64,000 nucleotides of DNA from Osedax fenrisi (GCA_964019155.1 OZ025241.1:89890228-89954227); one strand, 5' to 3'; counted from the stretch's first letter, positions 22,443 to 34,291 are shown. The notes: generated by a model not told the origin, from the sequence alone. Made by a program: numbers and translations.

Positions 22443-23293
22443 GGGGAAAGTAACCTAATACTGACACTTTAACAATAAATGGTCTATGATTTTATGACTC
22501 ATTATTTTTATTCAAAAATTACAATATTTTAATATTATATGATTATAAATATTATTGTGATTTTAAAATTTTATTTAATTTTGTATTCTATAGATAACGG
22601 TGGTGTCCGTATTCGGTACCCATGCCCGAATACGTTCACCCTGTGTTATAATACGGACACCACATATACGACTAGATAAACTATATATTATTAATGAACC
22701 AATGAGATAAATTACAATTACATTATTTATAATTAATTGTATAATTTAATATAATTGTATTAGTAATTAATGTATTAATTGTTAATATTTTATTAATTAA
22801 TAATGCAATTTAAATATCTAAATAATAACATTTTTATATTTATTTTCATTTATGGTATTACTATTACATTTATGGCACGCGCTTTTTATAAAAATCAGAA
22901 TAGTTCACACACTGCACGCTGATTAGTTATAGGGTGTCCGTATTAAGATATCTAGAGTTTCTGTAATAGAGACTTATATGACCTATAGATATATGCTTAT
23001 AACTTAATTAATATTTTATAACATAAATATAGCAAGTATGTATATAATGTTTAGAATTCTTTAGTTTTCAATAATATATTTTTATGTCGATACATTTGTA
23101 TATTCTTGAGAAGGTTTTAAGTTGGAATTTTTTTCTTAAATTTAAAAACGTAATAAAAAAATCAGTTTATTAACCCTTAAAATACTTATTTAGACTATTC
23201 ATATAATTATGAATATGTTATGTATTACATATTTTTTTCTAGGATATATGGTTCATGTGATACCGAGATTGTCCGTATTCGGTTACTTTCCCC
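22443..23293. mobile_element. TIR DNA transposon, family 'GGGGAAAGT', copy A (851 bp, non-autonomous)
   Basis: The ends are GGGGAAAGTAACC and GGTTACTTTCCCC, perfect inverted repeats flanked on both sides by TA (a possible TA target duplication). Internal blocks GTGTCCGTATTCGG and CCGAATACG / AATACGGACACC repeat the terminal theme in both orientations, like subterminal transposase sites. No ORF. It is a diverged sub-family of the copies at 25407 and 31126. Confidence 0.75.
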
Positions 23294-23351
23294 TACCTAT
23301 AGGTATATAATAATCATAATATTTATTTATTGAAATCTCATATATATATAT

Positions 23352-23470
23352 TGAATGCAATACAAATAGCGGATACAAATGGACCCCTCAAGAAGTCATA
23401 GACTTGTACATGTTATAAATAACTGTGAGGGGCCCAGGATAATACAATACAAATAGTAACATTTGTTTTC
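23352..23470 (+). repeat. Dispersed repeat, related to 12738-12882
   Basis: Shares blocks TGGACCCCTCAAGAAGT, TATAAATAACT and AATACAAATAGTA with the reverse complement of 12738-12882. It lies next to a tRNA-like sequence, so the two may form one composite retroposon. Confidence 0.5.
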
Positions 23471-23527
23471 TTGTGTTTTTATTTATCGTTTTTTAAGTTA
23501 TTGATAAACACACGATAAAAATAAGAA

Positions 23528-23590
23528 CTGCCTGGAGTCGAACTCTGGACCTTTGGCTTACTAGCTTTTGGTTGTCCCACTGAGCCATAG
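23528..23590 (-). repeat. tRNA-like sequence (A and B box), probable SINE head
   Basis: The minus strand reads TGGCTCAGTGGGACAACC (A-box-like TGGCNNAGTGG) and, 31 bp on, AGAGTTCGACTCCAGG (B box GTTCGANTCC). The T-stem does not pair (CAGAG versus CCAGG) and no acceptor stem forms. It is therefore not a working tRNA gene but a tRNA-derived retroposon promoter or tRNA relic. Confidence 0.55.
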
Positions 23591-23637
23591 TATTACTGAC
23601 CCACAAATATGTATATGTATATAGTATATATATACTA

Positions 23638-23790
23638 ATGTCTGGAAATCTTGACGACATCGTTAACTATAAAGGAATCTATCAACGCTATATGTCAAAA
23701 TATCAAACGGAAATATACTTACTCGGATTCAACTGGCTTTATATCGACTACTATAGTGTATACCTACGCCCCAGCCAGAATATAGTTTGA
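23638..23790 (+). CDS. Short ORF of unknown nature (50 aa)
   Basis: An ATG at 23638 opens MSGNLDDIVNYKGIY, QRYMSKYQTEIYLLGFNWL, YIDYYSVY, ending at a TGA at 23788-23790. The amino-acid mix is unusually protein-like for this AT-rich DNA, and the segment is moderately GC-richer than its flanks. I do not recognise it. It could be a transposon remnant or chance. Confidence 0.2.
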   Translation: MSGNLDDIVNYKGIYQRYMSKYQTEIYLLGFNWLYIDYYSVYLRPSQNIV

Positions 23791-23966
23791 ACTGATAGAT
23801 GTATAACATTACGTATACTGGAAATAATAATAATAATAGTTATATATACTTATACGGGCTATACAACAGACAATATGTCCATATTACTGCGAAACCCTTT
23901 AGGATGAAAAGCATATTAATATTATAAACTAGAAAATTACATAAAACAAAAACAATTATTCTAATA

Positions 23967-23997
<31 letters not shown>

Positions 23998-24207
23998 GAA
24001 TATTAGCTATTACTATGAGGTTATCATTACATTTGTCGTTAAAAGTCAGTTAACAGTTAGTATGATAGATGTTATTCAAAATACTTTAACCACATGGAAT
24101 TACGATAAAAGCGTTAAGAACTCCATAAGAATATTGCATCAAGATAGCATATCAAATATTATAACTCTTGGTAGTATAATTAGCATTTCAAAATCCCTAT
24201 AAAGGGA

Positions 24208-24957
24208 TGATATGAATAGATAGATAGCTAGTTTATTGCATTAATATGAACATAACATTATAAAATAAAGATATTATTGAAAAGACTAAAACTCACAAAT
24301 CACAATGAAAGTTGTTGAAACTATTCAACAAATCCCATCGAAGGTCTCGGGGTTATTAACCCCACGTGGGGTTGATCAGATCCCAAGGATTGATCAGACC
24401 CTATACAGTGGTATTAGTGGCGTCTACTGGCGTCGAATCAGATGCTAAGAGTGATGAATTACAGTAAATTCCAATAAATCGGTATAACATAAACGAGTAA
24501 AGTAAATAGTAATAATACATTTAAATAAATACAATAAAGTATTTATCAAGCCTAGATCTAAATACGTGTAATGATCCACAATCAGATACATGGCGTGGCA
24601 GTTTATTCCATTCCTTAGATATTCTGTTCCCAAAGAAATTATGTAAGGCATTAGTGTTCCCATTTGATCGACCTATCTTTATTGATGGTCCTCGTAGTTT
24701 GGTATCGTAACAGTCAAGGTAGTGAATTCAATCGACATCAACTAGTCCGTACATAAGTGTATACCCAAGTATAATATCTGCATATTGTCTGAGATATGAG
24801 AGTGAATTAAATTTTAAAAATATTAGTCTATCTGTATAAATACATGTTGGTAGATTACACATATACAATAATGTTGTTAGTAAAATATCTTTGTACCTTT
24901 TCAATGAGGTTCTTATTAGCAATGTATATGTCATTCGGATTCCAAATAGAGAAATTG
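24208..24957 (-). pseudogene. LINE 3' end (C-terminal protein tail, 3' UTR, (CTAT)n tail)
   Basis: From 24930 the minus strand reads LPTCIYTDRLIFLKFNSL, SYLRQYADIILGY and LVDVD, then (frame change) GNTNALHNFFGNRIS, KEWNKLPRHVSDCGS and VFRSRLDKYF. This is the standard CR1/L2-type C-terminal block ('RFFS.RVI..WN.LP..V....SV..FK..LDK'). The 3' UTR contains GGGGTTAATAACCCC and GTTGAATAGTTTCAAC hairpins and ends CAATAAACTAGC, then (TATC)n at 24211-24231. It is a 5'-truncated copy with frameshifts. Confidence 0.75.
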
Positions 24958-24976
24958 TATTCCAATAAATGTCTTG

Positions 24977-25022
<46 letters not shown>

Positions 25023-25045
25023 TTTTAATATTAATGTATAGTATT

Positions 25046-25090
25046 TAGTTACCGTGTGTATGGCACCTTAACCAACTGAGCCACATAGGT
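25046..25090 (-). repeat. tRNA-like 5' half (A box), SINE fragment
   Basis: The minus strand reads ATGTGGCTCAGTTGGTTAAG then GTGCCATACACACGG, a near-perfect tRNA D-arm and A box. No B box follows; the sequence runs into a TA repeat on both sides. It is probably a truncated tRNA-derived SINE. Confidence 0.5.
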
Positions 25091-25096
25091 AGTTTA

Positions 25097-25148
<52 letters not shown>

Positions 25149-25406
25149 ATATTATATATATGTATGTGTATGTGTGTGTATTTTATATGTGTATTGGTGG
25201 TATATATTAGATTATAGTAACAACACAAATAATAGTTGGTTTCTTTCTTTTTTCTTACCTGCAAATATTAACCTCTTATATAATACGAAATATAGACGAT
25301 AATTTATAAGATGGCTAAAAGACAAAGACTTACTAAGATTTTATAATCAATAAATTCAATATGGACTGAGATAATGAAATTCAATTATAAAAATCTAATT
25401 AATAAA

Positions 25407-26371
25407 GGGGAAAGTCTCCGATTACCGACCCCTAAATGATTATTTGTGATAACTTATTCAATATTAAATATATTAAATTGCAATTTTGTAATTAGGGTAA
25501 TATTATGGCAATGAATAATGTGGCTATTTTAAATTTTTGATATAATTATATTTACAAGAATAAACAGGTGGTCGGTAATCGGATACCTGTGCCTAATACC
25601 GACAACCTTCTCCTATTACCGACCTCCTAAAATAATCGTGGTATAAATAATTGTAGTATTATAATATTCAATAAAAATAGTAGATATACATAAATATAAT
25701 TAATTATAATATGCACGCAATTTATTTTTTATTTAATTTATGTTTTAATAGTAATATTAAATTTAAATTTAAACTTTATAGTCATTATATTAAAATAATG
25801 TATATTATTATTTAATATTTATTTATCAACCAGTAGGACCTATGTATATATTCAACTGGAAAAAAGAATCCTAAATCTACATAAATGATACACAAACAAC
25901 TTACGACATATTTTAAAGTAAAATAAGGATATATTTGTATTGGATACAATAAATCACATGGGGTTGGTATTAGGGTAATTTAGGGGGTCGGTAATAGGAA
26001 AATCATATGGTTTGCTATTATTAAGATATATTGGTTAATATTTATTCAAATTAAATTATTGTTATTAAAGTTATAACATTTTATTGATCTACAATATTAT
26101 GTGCAGTATTAAGTTTTATTTTAATTTATAAAGTATTTATAATGATTTAAAAAAAGTTATTATTCAAATATTTAAAAAGTAAAAACAGAATATTTCATTT
26201 TATCAAATAACAATTGTAGGATTGATTATTTTTTAAAACAAAATACTTATTCATATGTATCATTAAATTACTAACATGTCATGTATATATAATTGTTTGA
26301 TATATCTTATAGTTACTGAGATACGAGAGGTGGTCGGTATTAGGAGGTGTCTGTAATCGGATATTTTCCCC
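25407..26371. mobile_element. TIR DNA transposon, family 'GGGGAAAGT', copy B (965 bp)
   Basis: The left end is GGGGAAAGTCTCCGATTACC and the right end AATCGGATATTTTCCCC. Internal blocks (ACCGACCCC, GGTCGGTAAT, GGTCGGTATTAGG) recur in both orientations. The whole length aligns with copy C at 31126-32131 in the same orientation, including ATTAGGGTAATATTATGGCA and TTGATCTACAATATTATGTG. It has no coding capacity. Its right terminal repeat has decayed compared with copy C. Confidence 0.85.
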
Positions 26372-26390
26372 TATATATACATCGAACAAT

Positions 26391-26760
26391 ATAAAAAAAT
26401 CTAATATAGATATCTGTAACAATATTATTTCTAATAATACACAACGTAATTGTAATATAGGCATGCAATCAAATATAAATGTTAAGTGTAAACAAAGGTG
26501 TTTATTATTTGCTAAAACGCAACAAATATATTCTAAAAATAGATCCAGGCTTGCCAAATCTATTTTCGACGGTGAAGATATTACAAAAAAAATAATGAAA
26601 TGCCAATCTATTTACAATTTAAATATTGGAGTGAGTTAATAAGTAAGCCATATATTCCATTTAGCCACTCATTTGTTAATAATAGTCATGCATATATACA
26701 TACAATTACTATAAACGAAGTAAAGTCATATTTTCAAAGTCACGAATTCCTTTTTCATCT
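26391..26760 (+). pseudogene. Retroelement relic (site-specific LINE-like pre-RT region?)
   Basis: The plus frame reads KCKQRCLLFAKTQQIYSKN, RSRLAKSIFDGEDITKK, then after a frameshift YWSELISKPYIPF and YIHTITINEVKSYFQS. Basic residues, then 'KNR.R.AK.I.DG', then 'YW..L', then 'I...EV...' resembles the segment just before the RT domain in R2/NeSL-type non-LTR elements. No catalytic motif remains, so the assignment is tentative. Confidence 0.35.
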
Positions 26761-27023
26761 TTAATGATTTCTATTATTAATAAGCGACGGTATATATGGT
26801 AGATATCTGACAGGTAGATAAGTTCAGTGAACTTATATATCTATATGTGTTCACCCTCGTGTATTACCCGTAGGAGCCATTCTGATTATAATGCGCTGAG
26901 TTTGATCATTCGAAACTAAATATTATATATTTATAATCTAATTTTAAAAACATATCTTAGTCAATGTAAAAAGTAAATAAAATAATATGTTAAAGTATCC
27001 TCCGATGAATATAGGACTACATT

Positions 27024-27165
27024 AACGTAACCTTTAACCCTAAATTAACCTTTAACCCTAACTTAACCCTTAACCCTAACTTAACCTTTAACCCTAACTT
27101 AACCATTAACCCTAACTTAACCTTTAACCCTAACTTAACCCTAACCTAACTTAACTAACAACTAA
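27024..27165. repeat. Telomere-like 18 bp tandem repeat
   Basis: About seven units of CTTTAACCCTAACTTAAC, with small variants. The minus strand reads GTTAGGGTTAAAG, which contains TTAGGGTT but alternates with a second 'TTAAAGG' half. It is not a pure TTAGGG or TTAGG telomere array and shows no other telomere feature. Confidence 0.75.
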
Positions 27166-27758
27166 CATTACTTATAGTATTAGTTTATAATCGATGTATG
27201 TTCTACATTAATATGTTTGTAACCGAAATAGGAATAATAATCTCAATGTAAAATAAAGTATTATCGGATTATATAATATCGAAGACGCGTTTTAGATACT
27301 TTCTATACCATGTTAAATAACTACACATCACTAACTAGATATAAATAACTTAAAAACAAGAATATCATGATTCACTTACCCACGTTTATTCTAACTATTT
27401 GTCTAAATAACAATAGTACGATATAGTTTACGTCATTATATTCAAACTATTTATCTCAAGTTGAGACTCTCAAATGAGCTATCTATTATCTTTGTTATTA
27501 ATTAATCTTATTTTCTCTCGATACGAACTATTATAAATGAAAATATGCAATCGATCAATACATAATATATAAACATCATTAAATTGTATAGAATATATTG
27601 TTAGCCTATCAGCTTGCATGCAAGTATAGTATAGGTAATATACACCTCTAGGGTACTATATATGCTGAGCCATACATGTATACATATACGTGTGGTTTAG
27701 TTAGTTACATATATTATAGTTCGGATCATAGTAAATATATCAAAGTACCTAGTAAGTA

Positions 27759-27821
<63 letters not shown>

Positions 27822-28436
27822 GTATACTAATCGCCCTAACCATTGGTAAAAAACATTGTAAAACATTAACCCCCTAATAATGTCGTCCCCGGGGTTAATA
27901 TTCCCTTTATGTTCACAAGGTAGACAATAAGAACATATTCAAAAGAAACATTCTTGTGCTGACATTATTACGGGCATATCTATTATTTAATCGAGGGGGA
28001 GGGGCTTATTTTTAAATCTATACAATTTATTTAAATAATAAAAAGTAGAGGTATATATACTATTTGTGTTATTGTACTATGTATAATACAATCATTTGTC
28101 TTGGATTTCTCAATAAGACACTATTAATATTAATAGTTCTATGTATACGTGGTGTATAAACATCAAAGCGAGCCTTCCATTAATACCACATTAATTATAG
28201 GTCGTGGATATGTCCTATTGATAGTGTCGAGTAAAGGACATGTCACGTGCACGTTACGAGTTACGAGTTACCGTTATATTACCTAGTACTCGTAACGTGG
28301 CATGAATGTTAGGATAGGATACGTGATCTTAAATACAAATTAATAATGTTAAAATACACGTATGTATAAAATACAAATGAGAACTATCTTTGTTATATTT
28401 GTGTATAAATAAATCATCTATCTATCTATATTATTC

Positions 28437-28680
28437 ATATATGAAATTTAATTGAAAGTTTATTTATACACTTAAATAAATCATAAATGATTTCTCAAAA
28501 ATATATATATATAGAAATGATAGTAATAAAAGTAGGTAAAATCATACCATTTATAAATATTATAATATATTAAAATAAAACAAATCGTAAGGAAATAACT
28601 AAATAAAATAGTATTGACAAACAATATAAGTATTACATGTTACCACCTGAGATCAATGTTTGATATATTTATTTTATTTC
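28437..28680 (-). repeat. Dispersed repeat of about 250 bp (pair with 41822-42080)
   Basis: Shares AAATCATAAATGATTTCTC, AATAAAAGTAGGTAAA, GACAAACAATAT and GGTTACCACCTGAGATCAA with 41822-42080 in the same order. Read on the minus strand it ends TTATTTAAGTG...AATAAACTTTC, which looks like a LINE 3' UTR with a polyadenylation-like end. There is no coding part. Confidence 0.6.
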
Positions 28681-29562
28681 ATTGTGATATATATATAACT
28701 GTACTTGTAATGCCGTGACGCATGCATCGTAGGGTGAATCATCTCACTTGCAACAATAACACATATTCTCAGCCGTCTCTATCCTTACCATCTTCAAAAG
28801 TACATCGGTTCACTTTATTATATTGGCCATACGGTATTTCTCTGTTCTTCCTCTATCCCTTAGTCCTTCGACTGTACCTTGCATAATTGTTTTACATAAT
28901 TGTTAACTTCGGCATACCGACACAATAGTTATGCATATACGTATACGTATTATGACAGGGTTCTTGTTGTTATTGTAGCTATAGCTTCAACTATTTGCTA
29001 TAGCAGTGGTTTATATTTAACTACCTATTTAGGTAGCATTTATTTAATACGTGAATTTGTTTTCCTCTGAAGTAATACTATATATTTATATATATATATA
29101 TATATTACACCACGTTTTAGTTTATAATAGTGTTATTTCGACTGTATACATAGACTATAGTTAGCAGAACATGCACATTACCCCCCCCCCCACCTCCTCC
29201 CCATGTGATGTATACGCGCGTGGTATACCACATCATATTTCTAATTAATTCCGTGTATGTATATAACGGCAGATCTTCTTTAATATATCAACTATTTTCA
29301 TTAATGTTACGTATCACACAAACTAAATAATTACAATATCTTATTGTTATTTAGATCCATGTATGGGCATGACCGACGGTCATTGACCGTGCATTGCACG
29401 TTTATATGGTGAGCAAATGATATTTATACGTAATTAATGTAATTAATAAATAATTACTAAGGGCGTGCTCATTTTGGAATATATTCTATAGAATATAATA
29501 ATCTTGTAGAATGTATTCAACACTATATATATATAACACGTATACGTGTTTGTAATAGTAGT

Positions 29563-29597
<35 letters not shown>

Positions 29598-29856
29598 GTG
29601 TTAGTAATGTAATAAAAAAACGTAAATAAAATAGTAATTACTCAGCCCATGGATCTAAAAAGTGAATTAGTTGAAGATATGATACATTATATAACATAAA
29701 ACAAAGCTGATAAACATAATTCCAGTTAGTTAATCTCCTAATTAGTTAATATAAACATTAACAAACATTAATAACAGGGTCGTTAATATTGTATACAATA
29801 AAGCTATTGCTACTATTCTTCCCTGGGCTACACCCAAATATAAATACTACACTATA

Positions 29857-29888
29857 ACATACTAAATAGTATTCTATGGAATAATATA

Positions 29889-29924
<36 letters not shown>

Positions 29925-30471
29925 AATAATAATAGTATACTCTACTATACTATACTATAATATTCAAATTTCGTTTCGGATATATTTTAGCCATAGACAT
30001 TAGAGTGAGACATCCTCACTCAATATCTATGCTTTTTAGATATCGAATCACAGTCTACCTCACTCTAATGTCTATGATTTTAGCCTTATGATAAATGACG
30101 AGATATAGGAGTTTTTAAACTTTAATTAATATAACTCTATCTTAACAATTCATAAAGTATGTGATCGGATAATGTTATCGTTGCACTATTGTATATTATA
30201 ATACGTATATACGTATATAGGTATACAATAATACGGATTATTAATACATTTTCCGATGTCAAAGAATTCTTTGAAGAATGAATTGTTATGAATTGTTAAG
30301 ATAGAGTTCCATTAAATCAAGTTTAAAAACTCCTATATCTCGTCATTTATCATAAGGCTAAAATATATCCGAAACGAAATTTAAATATTATAGTATAGTA
30401 TAGTATAGTATACAATTATTATTCTATATATATATAGATATATTATTCCATAGAATACTATTTAGTATGTT
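29857..30471. repeat. Long palindromic element (about 0.6 kb) with nested insertion
   Basis: The left arm (29857 to about 30166) and right arm (about 30255-30471) are inverted copies. Examples are AACATACTAAATAGTATTCT against its complement at the right end, and GATATAGGAGTTTTTAAACT against AGTTTAAAAACTCCTATATC. The left arm is longer because it holds an 85 bp insertion (29992-30076) that is absent from the right arm. It is non-coding and MITE-like. Confidence 0.85.
29992..30076. mobile_element. 85 bp hAT-like MITE with 8 bp target duplication
   Basis: Terminal inverted repeats CATAGACATTAGAGTGAG / CTCACTCTAATGTCTATG (18 bp, perfect) are flanked on both sides by ATTTTAGC (29984-29991 and 30077-30084). 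The opposite palindrome arm carries the same region with one ATTTTAGC and no insert, which is a resident empty site. An 8 bp duplication suggests hAT superfamily; no transposase is present. Confidence 0.85.
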
Positions 30472-31125
30472 CTAGTATCCTTAAGGAAAGTGTTTATTTT
30501 GATTAATAACGTTTTATTAATAATATATACGACTATTTTATTTATTAAATATATAAATTGAATTATTGAAATAATAAGGCCCCATTATGTTTACCGGTAC
30601 AATCTTTAGTACCGGTACAGTAGTGTATATATATATGATAGAGTAATCAATAGTCATTACATTATATAGAAGCTATAGAATCACTACTATTGTATAGGAT
30701 TGATAACGGCATATATACTTTATTTTACTTTATATAATACCGTACTTTATTATACTTTAATATACATAATAACAAGGTAATTCGCTATTGTCAATGCATT
30801 TCAATTATATATATTTCATAAAACCACGAAAGTCGCTTTAATCAATCAATCAATTGCATATTTTAAGTGCATTTACTATAGTTATTTATATAATTTAAAT
30901 TATCAATTTTTACAATTTTATATATCATATTTATATTGTTTCATTGTTATCAATATTGTACATATGCTATCGCATCCATTACTGTTTACACGTGGTTATA
31001 ACATATATGTATACGGGGATGTGATACGCATATAGGTGTAGGTGTAGGTGTAGGTATAGGTGTAGGTAAATATATACCTATACGTACAATGTACGTCGTA
31101 CACATATATATATACTTACGACGTA
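30472..31125. other. AT-rich spacer
   Basis: Holds a short GTAGGT minisatellite (about 31037-31070) and a GTACGTCGTAC-type inverted repeat. No gene was seen. Confidence 0.5.
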
Positions 31126-32131
31126 GGGGACATTCTCCGATTACCGACCCCTAATGATTACCGACCCCTAATGATTACCGACCCCCCATAAATGATTATT
31201 TGTAATAACTTATTCAATATTATATATATTTATTTGAAATTTTGTAATTAGGGTAATATTATGGCAATTAATAATGTGGCTATTTTAAATGTTTGATATA
31301 ATTATATTTACAAGAATAAACATGGCGTCGGTAATCGGAAACATGTACCTAATACCGACCCCCTTCCCCTATTACCGACCCCCTAAAATAATCGGTGTAT
31401 AAATAATCTTAGTATTATAATATCCAATAAATATATTAGATACACATACATATAATTAATTATAATATGCACGCAATGTATATATCATTGAATTTATGTT
31501 TTAATATTAATATTAAATTTAAATTTAAACTGTATAGTCATTATATTAAAATAGTGTATATTATTATTTAATATTTATTTATTAATCAGTATGTATATAA
31601 TCAACTGGAATCATGAATCCTAAATCTATATGATATACAAACAACTTACCAATTATTTTAAAGTAAAATATGGATCTATTTTTATTGTATATTATAAATC
31701 ACATATATGTCCCTATAGGGTCGGTATTAGGGTAATTTAGGGGTCGGTAATAGGAAAATCATATGGGTTGCTATAATTAAGATATGTTGGTTAATAGTTA
31801 TTCAAATTAAATTATTTTTATAATAGTTATAAACATTTTATTGATCTACAATATTATGTGCAGTATTAAGTTTTCTATTAATTAATAAAGTATTTACAAT
31901 GAATTAAAAAAAGTCATTATTCAAATATTTAAAAAGTAAAAAATAATATTTTATTTTATAAAATAACAATTGTAGGATTATAGGATATTTTTTAAAACAA
32001 AAGACTTATTCATATTTATCATTAAATTACTAACAGTTCATGTATATAAAATGTGTTGATATATCTTATAGTTACTGAGATACGAGAGGGGGTCGGTATT
32101 AGGAGGGGGTCGGTAATCGGAGACTTTCCCC
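31126..32131. mobile_element. TIR DNA transposon, family 'GGGGAAAGT', copy C (1,006 bp)
   Basis: The right end GGTCGGTAATCGGAGACTTT, then CCCC, is the exact inverted complement of copy B's left end. The left end is GGGGACATTCTCCGATTACC followed by three tandem GATTACCGACCCCTAAT units, probably repeated transposase-binding sites. TA flanks both ends. It is colinear with copy B but longer because of the triplicated subterminal unit. No ORF. Confidence 0.88.
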
Positions 32132-33086
32132 TATACATCGTAAACTGTTAACAATTAGAGGTATTCCAGCAAGCTCTGTAAAGGTTTGTTGGTGATCCTG
32201 TTTTGGCATATCTACAGAGGTATCGCACACGTTAGCTTTTCACATGCATTCAGTTTAGCACTTCAAATTGTCAAATACCTTCAGATTACAGGGGGTATTA
32301 CACATAATAGAATCTTAAATACCTTCAAATTACAGGGGTATCAGTAATACCGTATTACACAGAATATAATTTTAAATATATTTAAAGTATACCTTCAGAA
32401 TATAGGGATACATAGAAATGTAACTTATAAGTAACATATTTAAACATAATAAGTGTGTTGACGGATGGGAATTTACGTGCGCATTTGTAAAAATAAATCA
32501 ATAGATAATATTTACGATTATCTATTGATTTATTTTATATCTATAGATGTAAGTTAACGTATACGTTTTATATATCAAATACAATAGAAAACAACGCGTG
32601 TATGTGTTACCCGGTATTTAGAGGGAACGATAATATGATAAATGTAATACTCTAACGTACCATTCGTATGAAATGATAACTTTACGATAACAACAAATGG
32701 CGTACGTGAAACTTTGCCCCGATAACTCGACGTGCGTGTATAGCGAACTGTATACAACGTCGGTAGTAGATAAGCGTATCGATACTACACTATAGTGTAT
32801 GGTTATATCGTATTCAGATAACGACATATCGTTAAACTCGGTCAACATAACGTCGTATAGGTAGTTCTATAGAAGTACGTTGTACGTAGGAACGCGTGAT
32901 ATGATGAATCATAGGGTGAGTCACTATTAATTAGTCATGCGTGACTACATTGAATATATTTATATGAGCCATAGTACGCTTATCTATAGTGTTTTAATTA
33001 TATATCTCTAGCGTAAGAGAGAGGTATATATATAAACTATAGTAACTATTAGTGAGTCATACATGAATAGTAACCATAGTACGTTA

Positions 33087-33121
<35 letters not shown>

Positions 33122-33427
33122 CGTGTACATATATGACCTATGACGTAAGTTGTATTACCCATAGAGGTGTTATTGTTTATATGCTATAGCAATACGCCTA
33201 GCGTATACCTATATTAAGATTTAGAGCTTAGCTTAAGATATATCTAAGCCTGAATCACGGGTGGTGCGGACGTGAAACACTCGGTGATAATTGAACGTAA
33301 CGCGATATCGTATAAATATGTTCCGAAGCCACCGCCAGGATCCGCCACTTAATTGTCATGCGCACGGGTAATTAATGCGGTCACCGTGTCGCACGATAAC
33401 GAGATACAACGATATTACACGATATAT
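32132..33427. other. Intergenic, moderately GC-richer from 32.5 kb
   Basis: A small hairpin at about 32489-32540 (TCAATAGATAATA against its complement) and two near-repeats of GAATATAATTTTAAATA type at 32280-32410. ORFs at 32575-32848 (minus) have no family resemblance. Nothing else was recognised. Confidence 0.45.
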
Positions 33428-33790
33428 ACCGATATGTAACGATAGAAGCCGAGATATACCGATAGAAGCCGAGAGATGTGGATATAAGCCGATAGATGAA
33501 TGAATGAATGAATTCAGTTTATAGACAATGTCTAAGGAGAATCAGTGAAAGCGATGAGCTTTTTTAATTCGATATCTCCTAATAGATATGGATAGAAGCC
33601 GAGATATATGGATAGAAACCGAGATATACCGATAGAAGCCGAGATATATGGATAGATGTCGATACGAGTTGAAATATACCGATATAAATCTAGTGAAACT
33701 CGGATATAAGTTAAGAGAACAGTATGTAAACCGATAGAACCCGATATAAACCGATATAACCCGATATAAACCGAGACAAGCCTATATAAG
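33428..33790. repeat. Degenerate 20 bp minisatellite, CCGATAGAAGCCGAGATATA
   Basis: Many imperfect units (GATAGAAGCCGAGATATACC, ATATGGATAGAAGCCGAG, CCGATATAAACCGATA). They explain the Tyr/Ile/Ser-rich minus-strand ORF. The array is split by a short retroposon insertion at 33491-33591. Confidence 0.8.
33491..33591 (-). mobile_element. Very short 5'-truncated LINE tip with TSD
   Basis: Flanked by ATAGAT on both sides (about 33492 and 33582), inside the minisatellite. On the minus strand it reads a stem-loop GGAGATATCG...ATTCTCC (33579-33536) with an inner AAGC...GCTT, then TTAGACATTGTCTATAAACTG and (ATTC)n. Same design as 11337-11438 and 53932-54120. Confidence 0.65.
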
Positions 33791-33815
33791 ACATTAGATA
33801 CATATATGTATAGAT

Positions 33816-34049
33816 CAGTGGTTCCCAACATATGAGTCATGACCCAAATATGGGTCATTGGGTTTTTTTATCCATAAGCCAATTTCTAAAAATATGTATA
33901 TGTTTATATATATATTATAGTTTATATTATTTATGTATGACTCAAATTGAATAATAAAAAAATAAAATGTGTCAATGGGTCATGGTATATTTTTAAATTA
34001 AGAATTATCCGTAAAAAAGGTCACGATGAAGGCAGGTTGGGAACCACTG
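33816..34049. mobile_element. hAT MITE (CAGTGGTTCCCAAC termini, 234 bp)
   Basis: The ends CAGTGGTTCCCAACAT and GGTTGGGAACCACTG are typical hAT terminal inverted repeats. The flanks GTATAGAT and GAATAGAG are an 8 bp duplication with two differences. Internally it carries GGGTCAT/ATGACCC motifs in both orientations. It is non-autonomous. Confidence 0.85.
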
Positions 34050-34135
34050 GAATAGAGTACAATGATGAATAATTAAAACCGAGCAATACCGAATGAAGCC
34101 ACGTTATTTGGTACACATACGTATACACGTATACG

Positions 34136-34291
34136 TAGGGGCGCTGCAACAGGGGGCGGGGGGATATGCCCCCCCCCCCTACTTTAAAATCTAAGGTACC
34201 TCCTATGTAGTGGTCCCCCCTTACTTTTATCACAACATTTATTTTGATTGGTTGGTCCCCCTACATACACACCATGGTTCCAGCGCCCCTA
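34136..34291. mobile_element. Short TIR element (TAGGGGCGCTG termini, 156 bp)
   Basis: TAGGGGCGCTG at the left and CAGCGCCCCTA at the right, about 11 bp inverted, with TA at each outer edge. It contains a G-run/C-run hairpin (GGGGGCGGGGGGATATGCCCC) near the left end. No coding capacity; superfamily unknown. Confidence 0.7.

Larger units (their letters stand above)
26761..29856. other. AT-rich intergenic stretch with simple repeats
   Basis: Contains the telomere-like array (27024-27165), (TA)n at about 27761-27814, a C-run at 29180-29190 and a dispersed repeat copy (28437-28680). No gene was recognised. Confidence 0.55.

Noticed and set aside
23528..23590. Functional tRNA gene
   Set aside because: A and B boxes are present, but the T-stem and acceptor stem do not pair.
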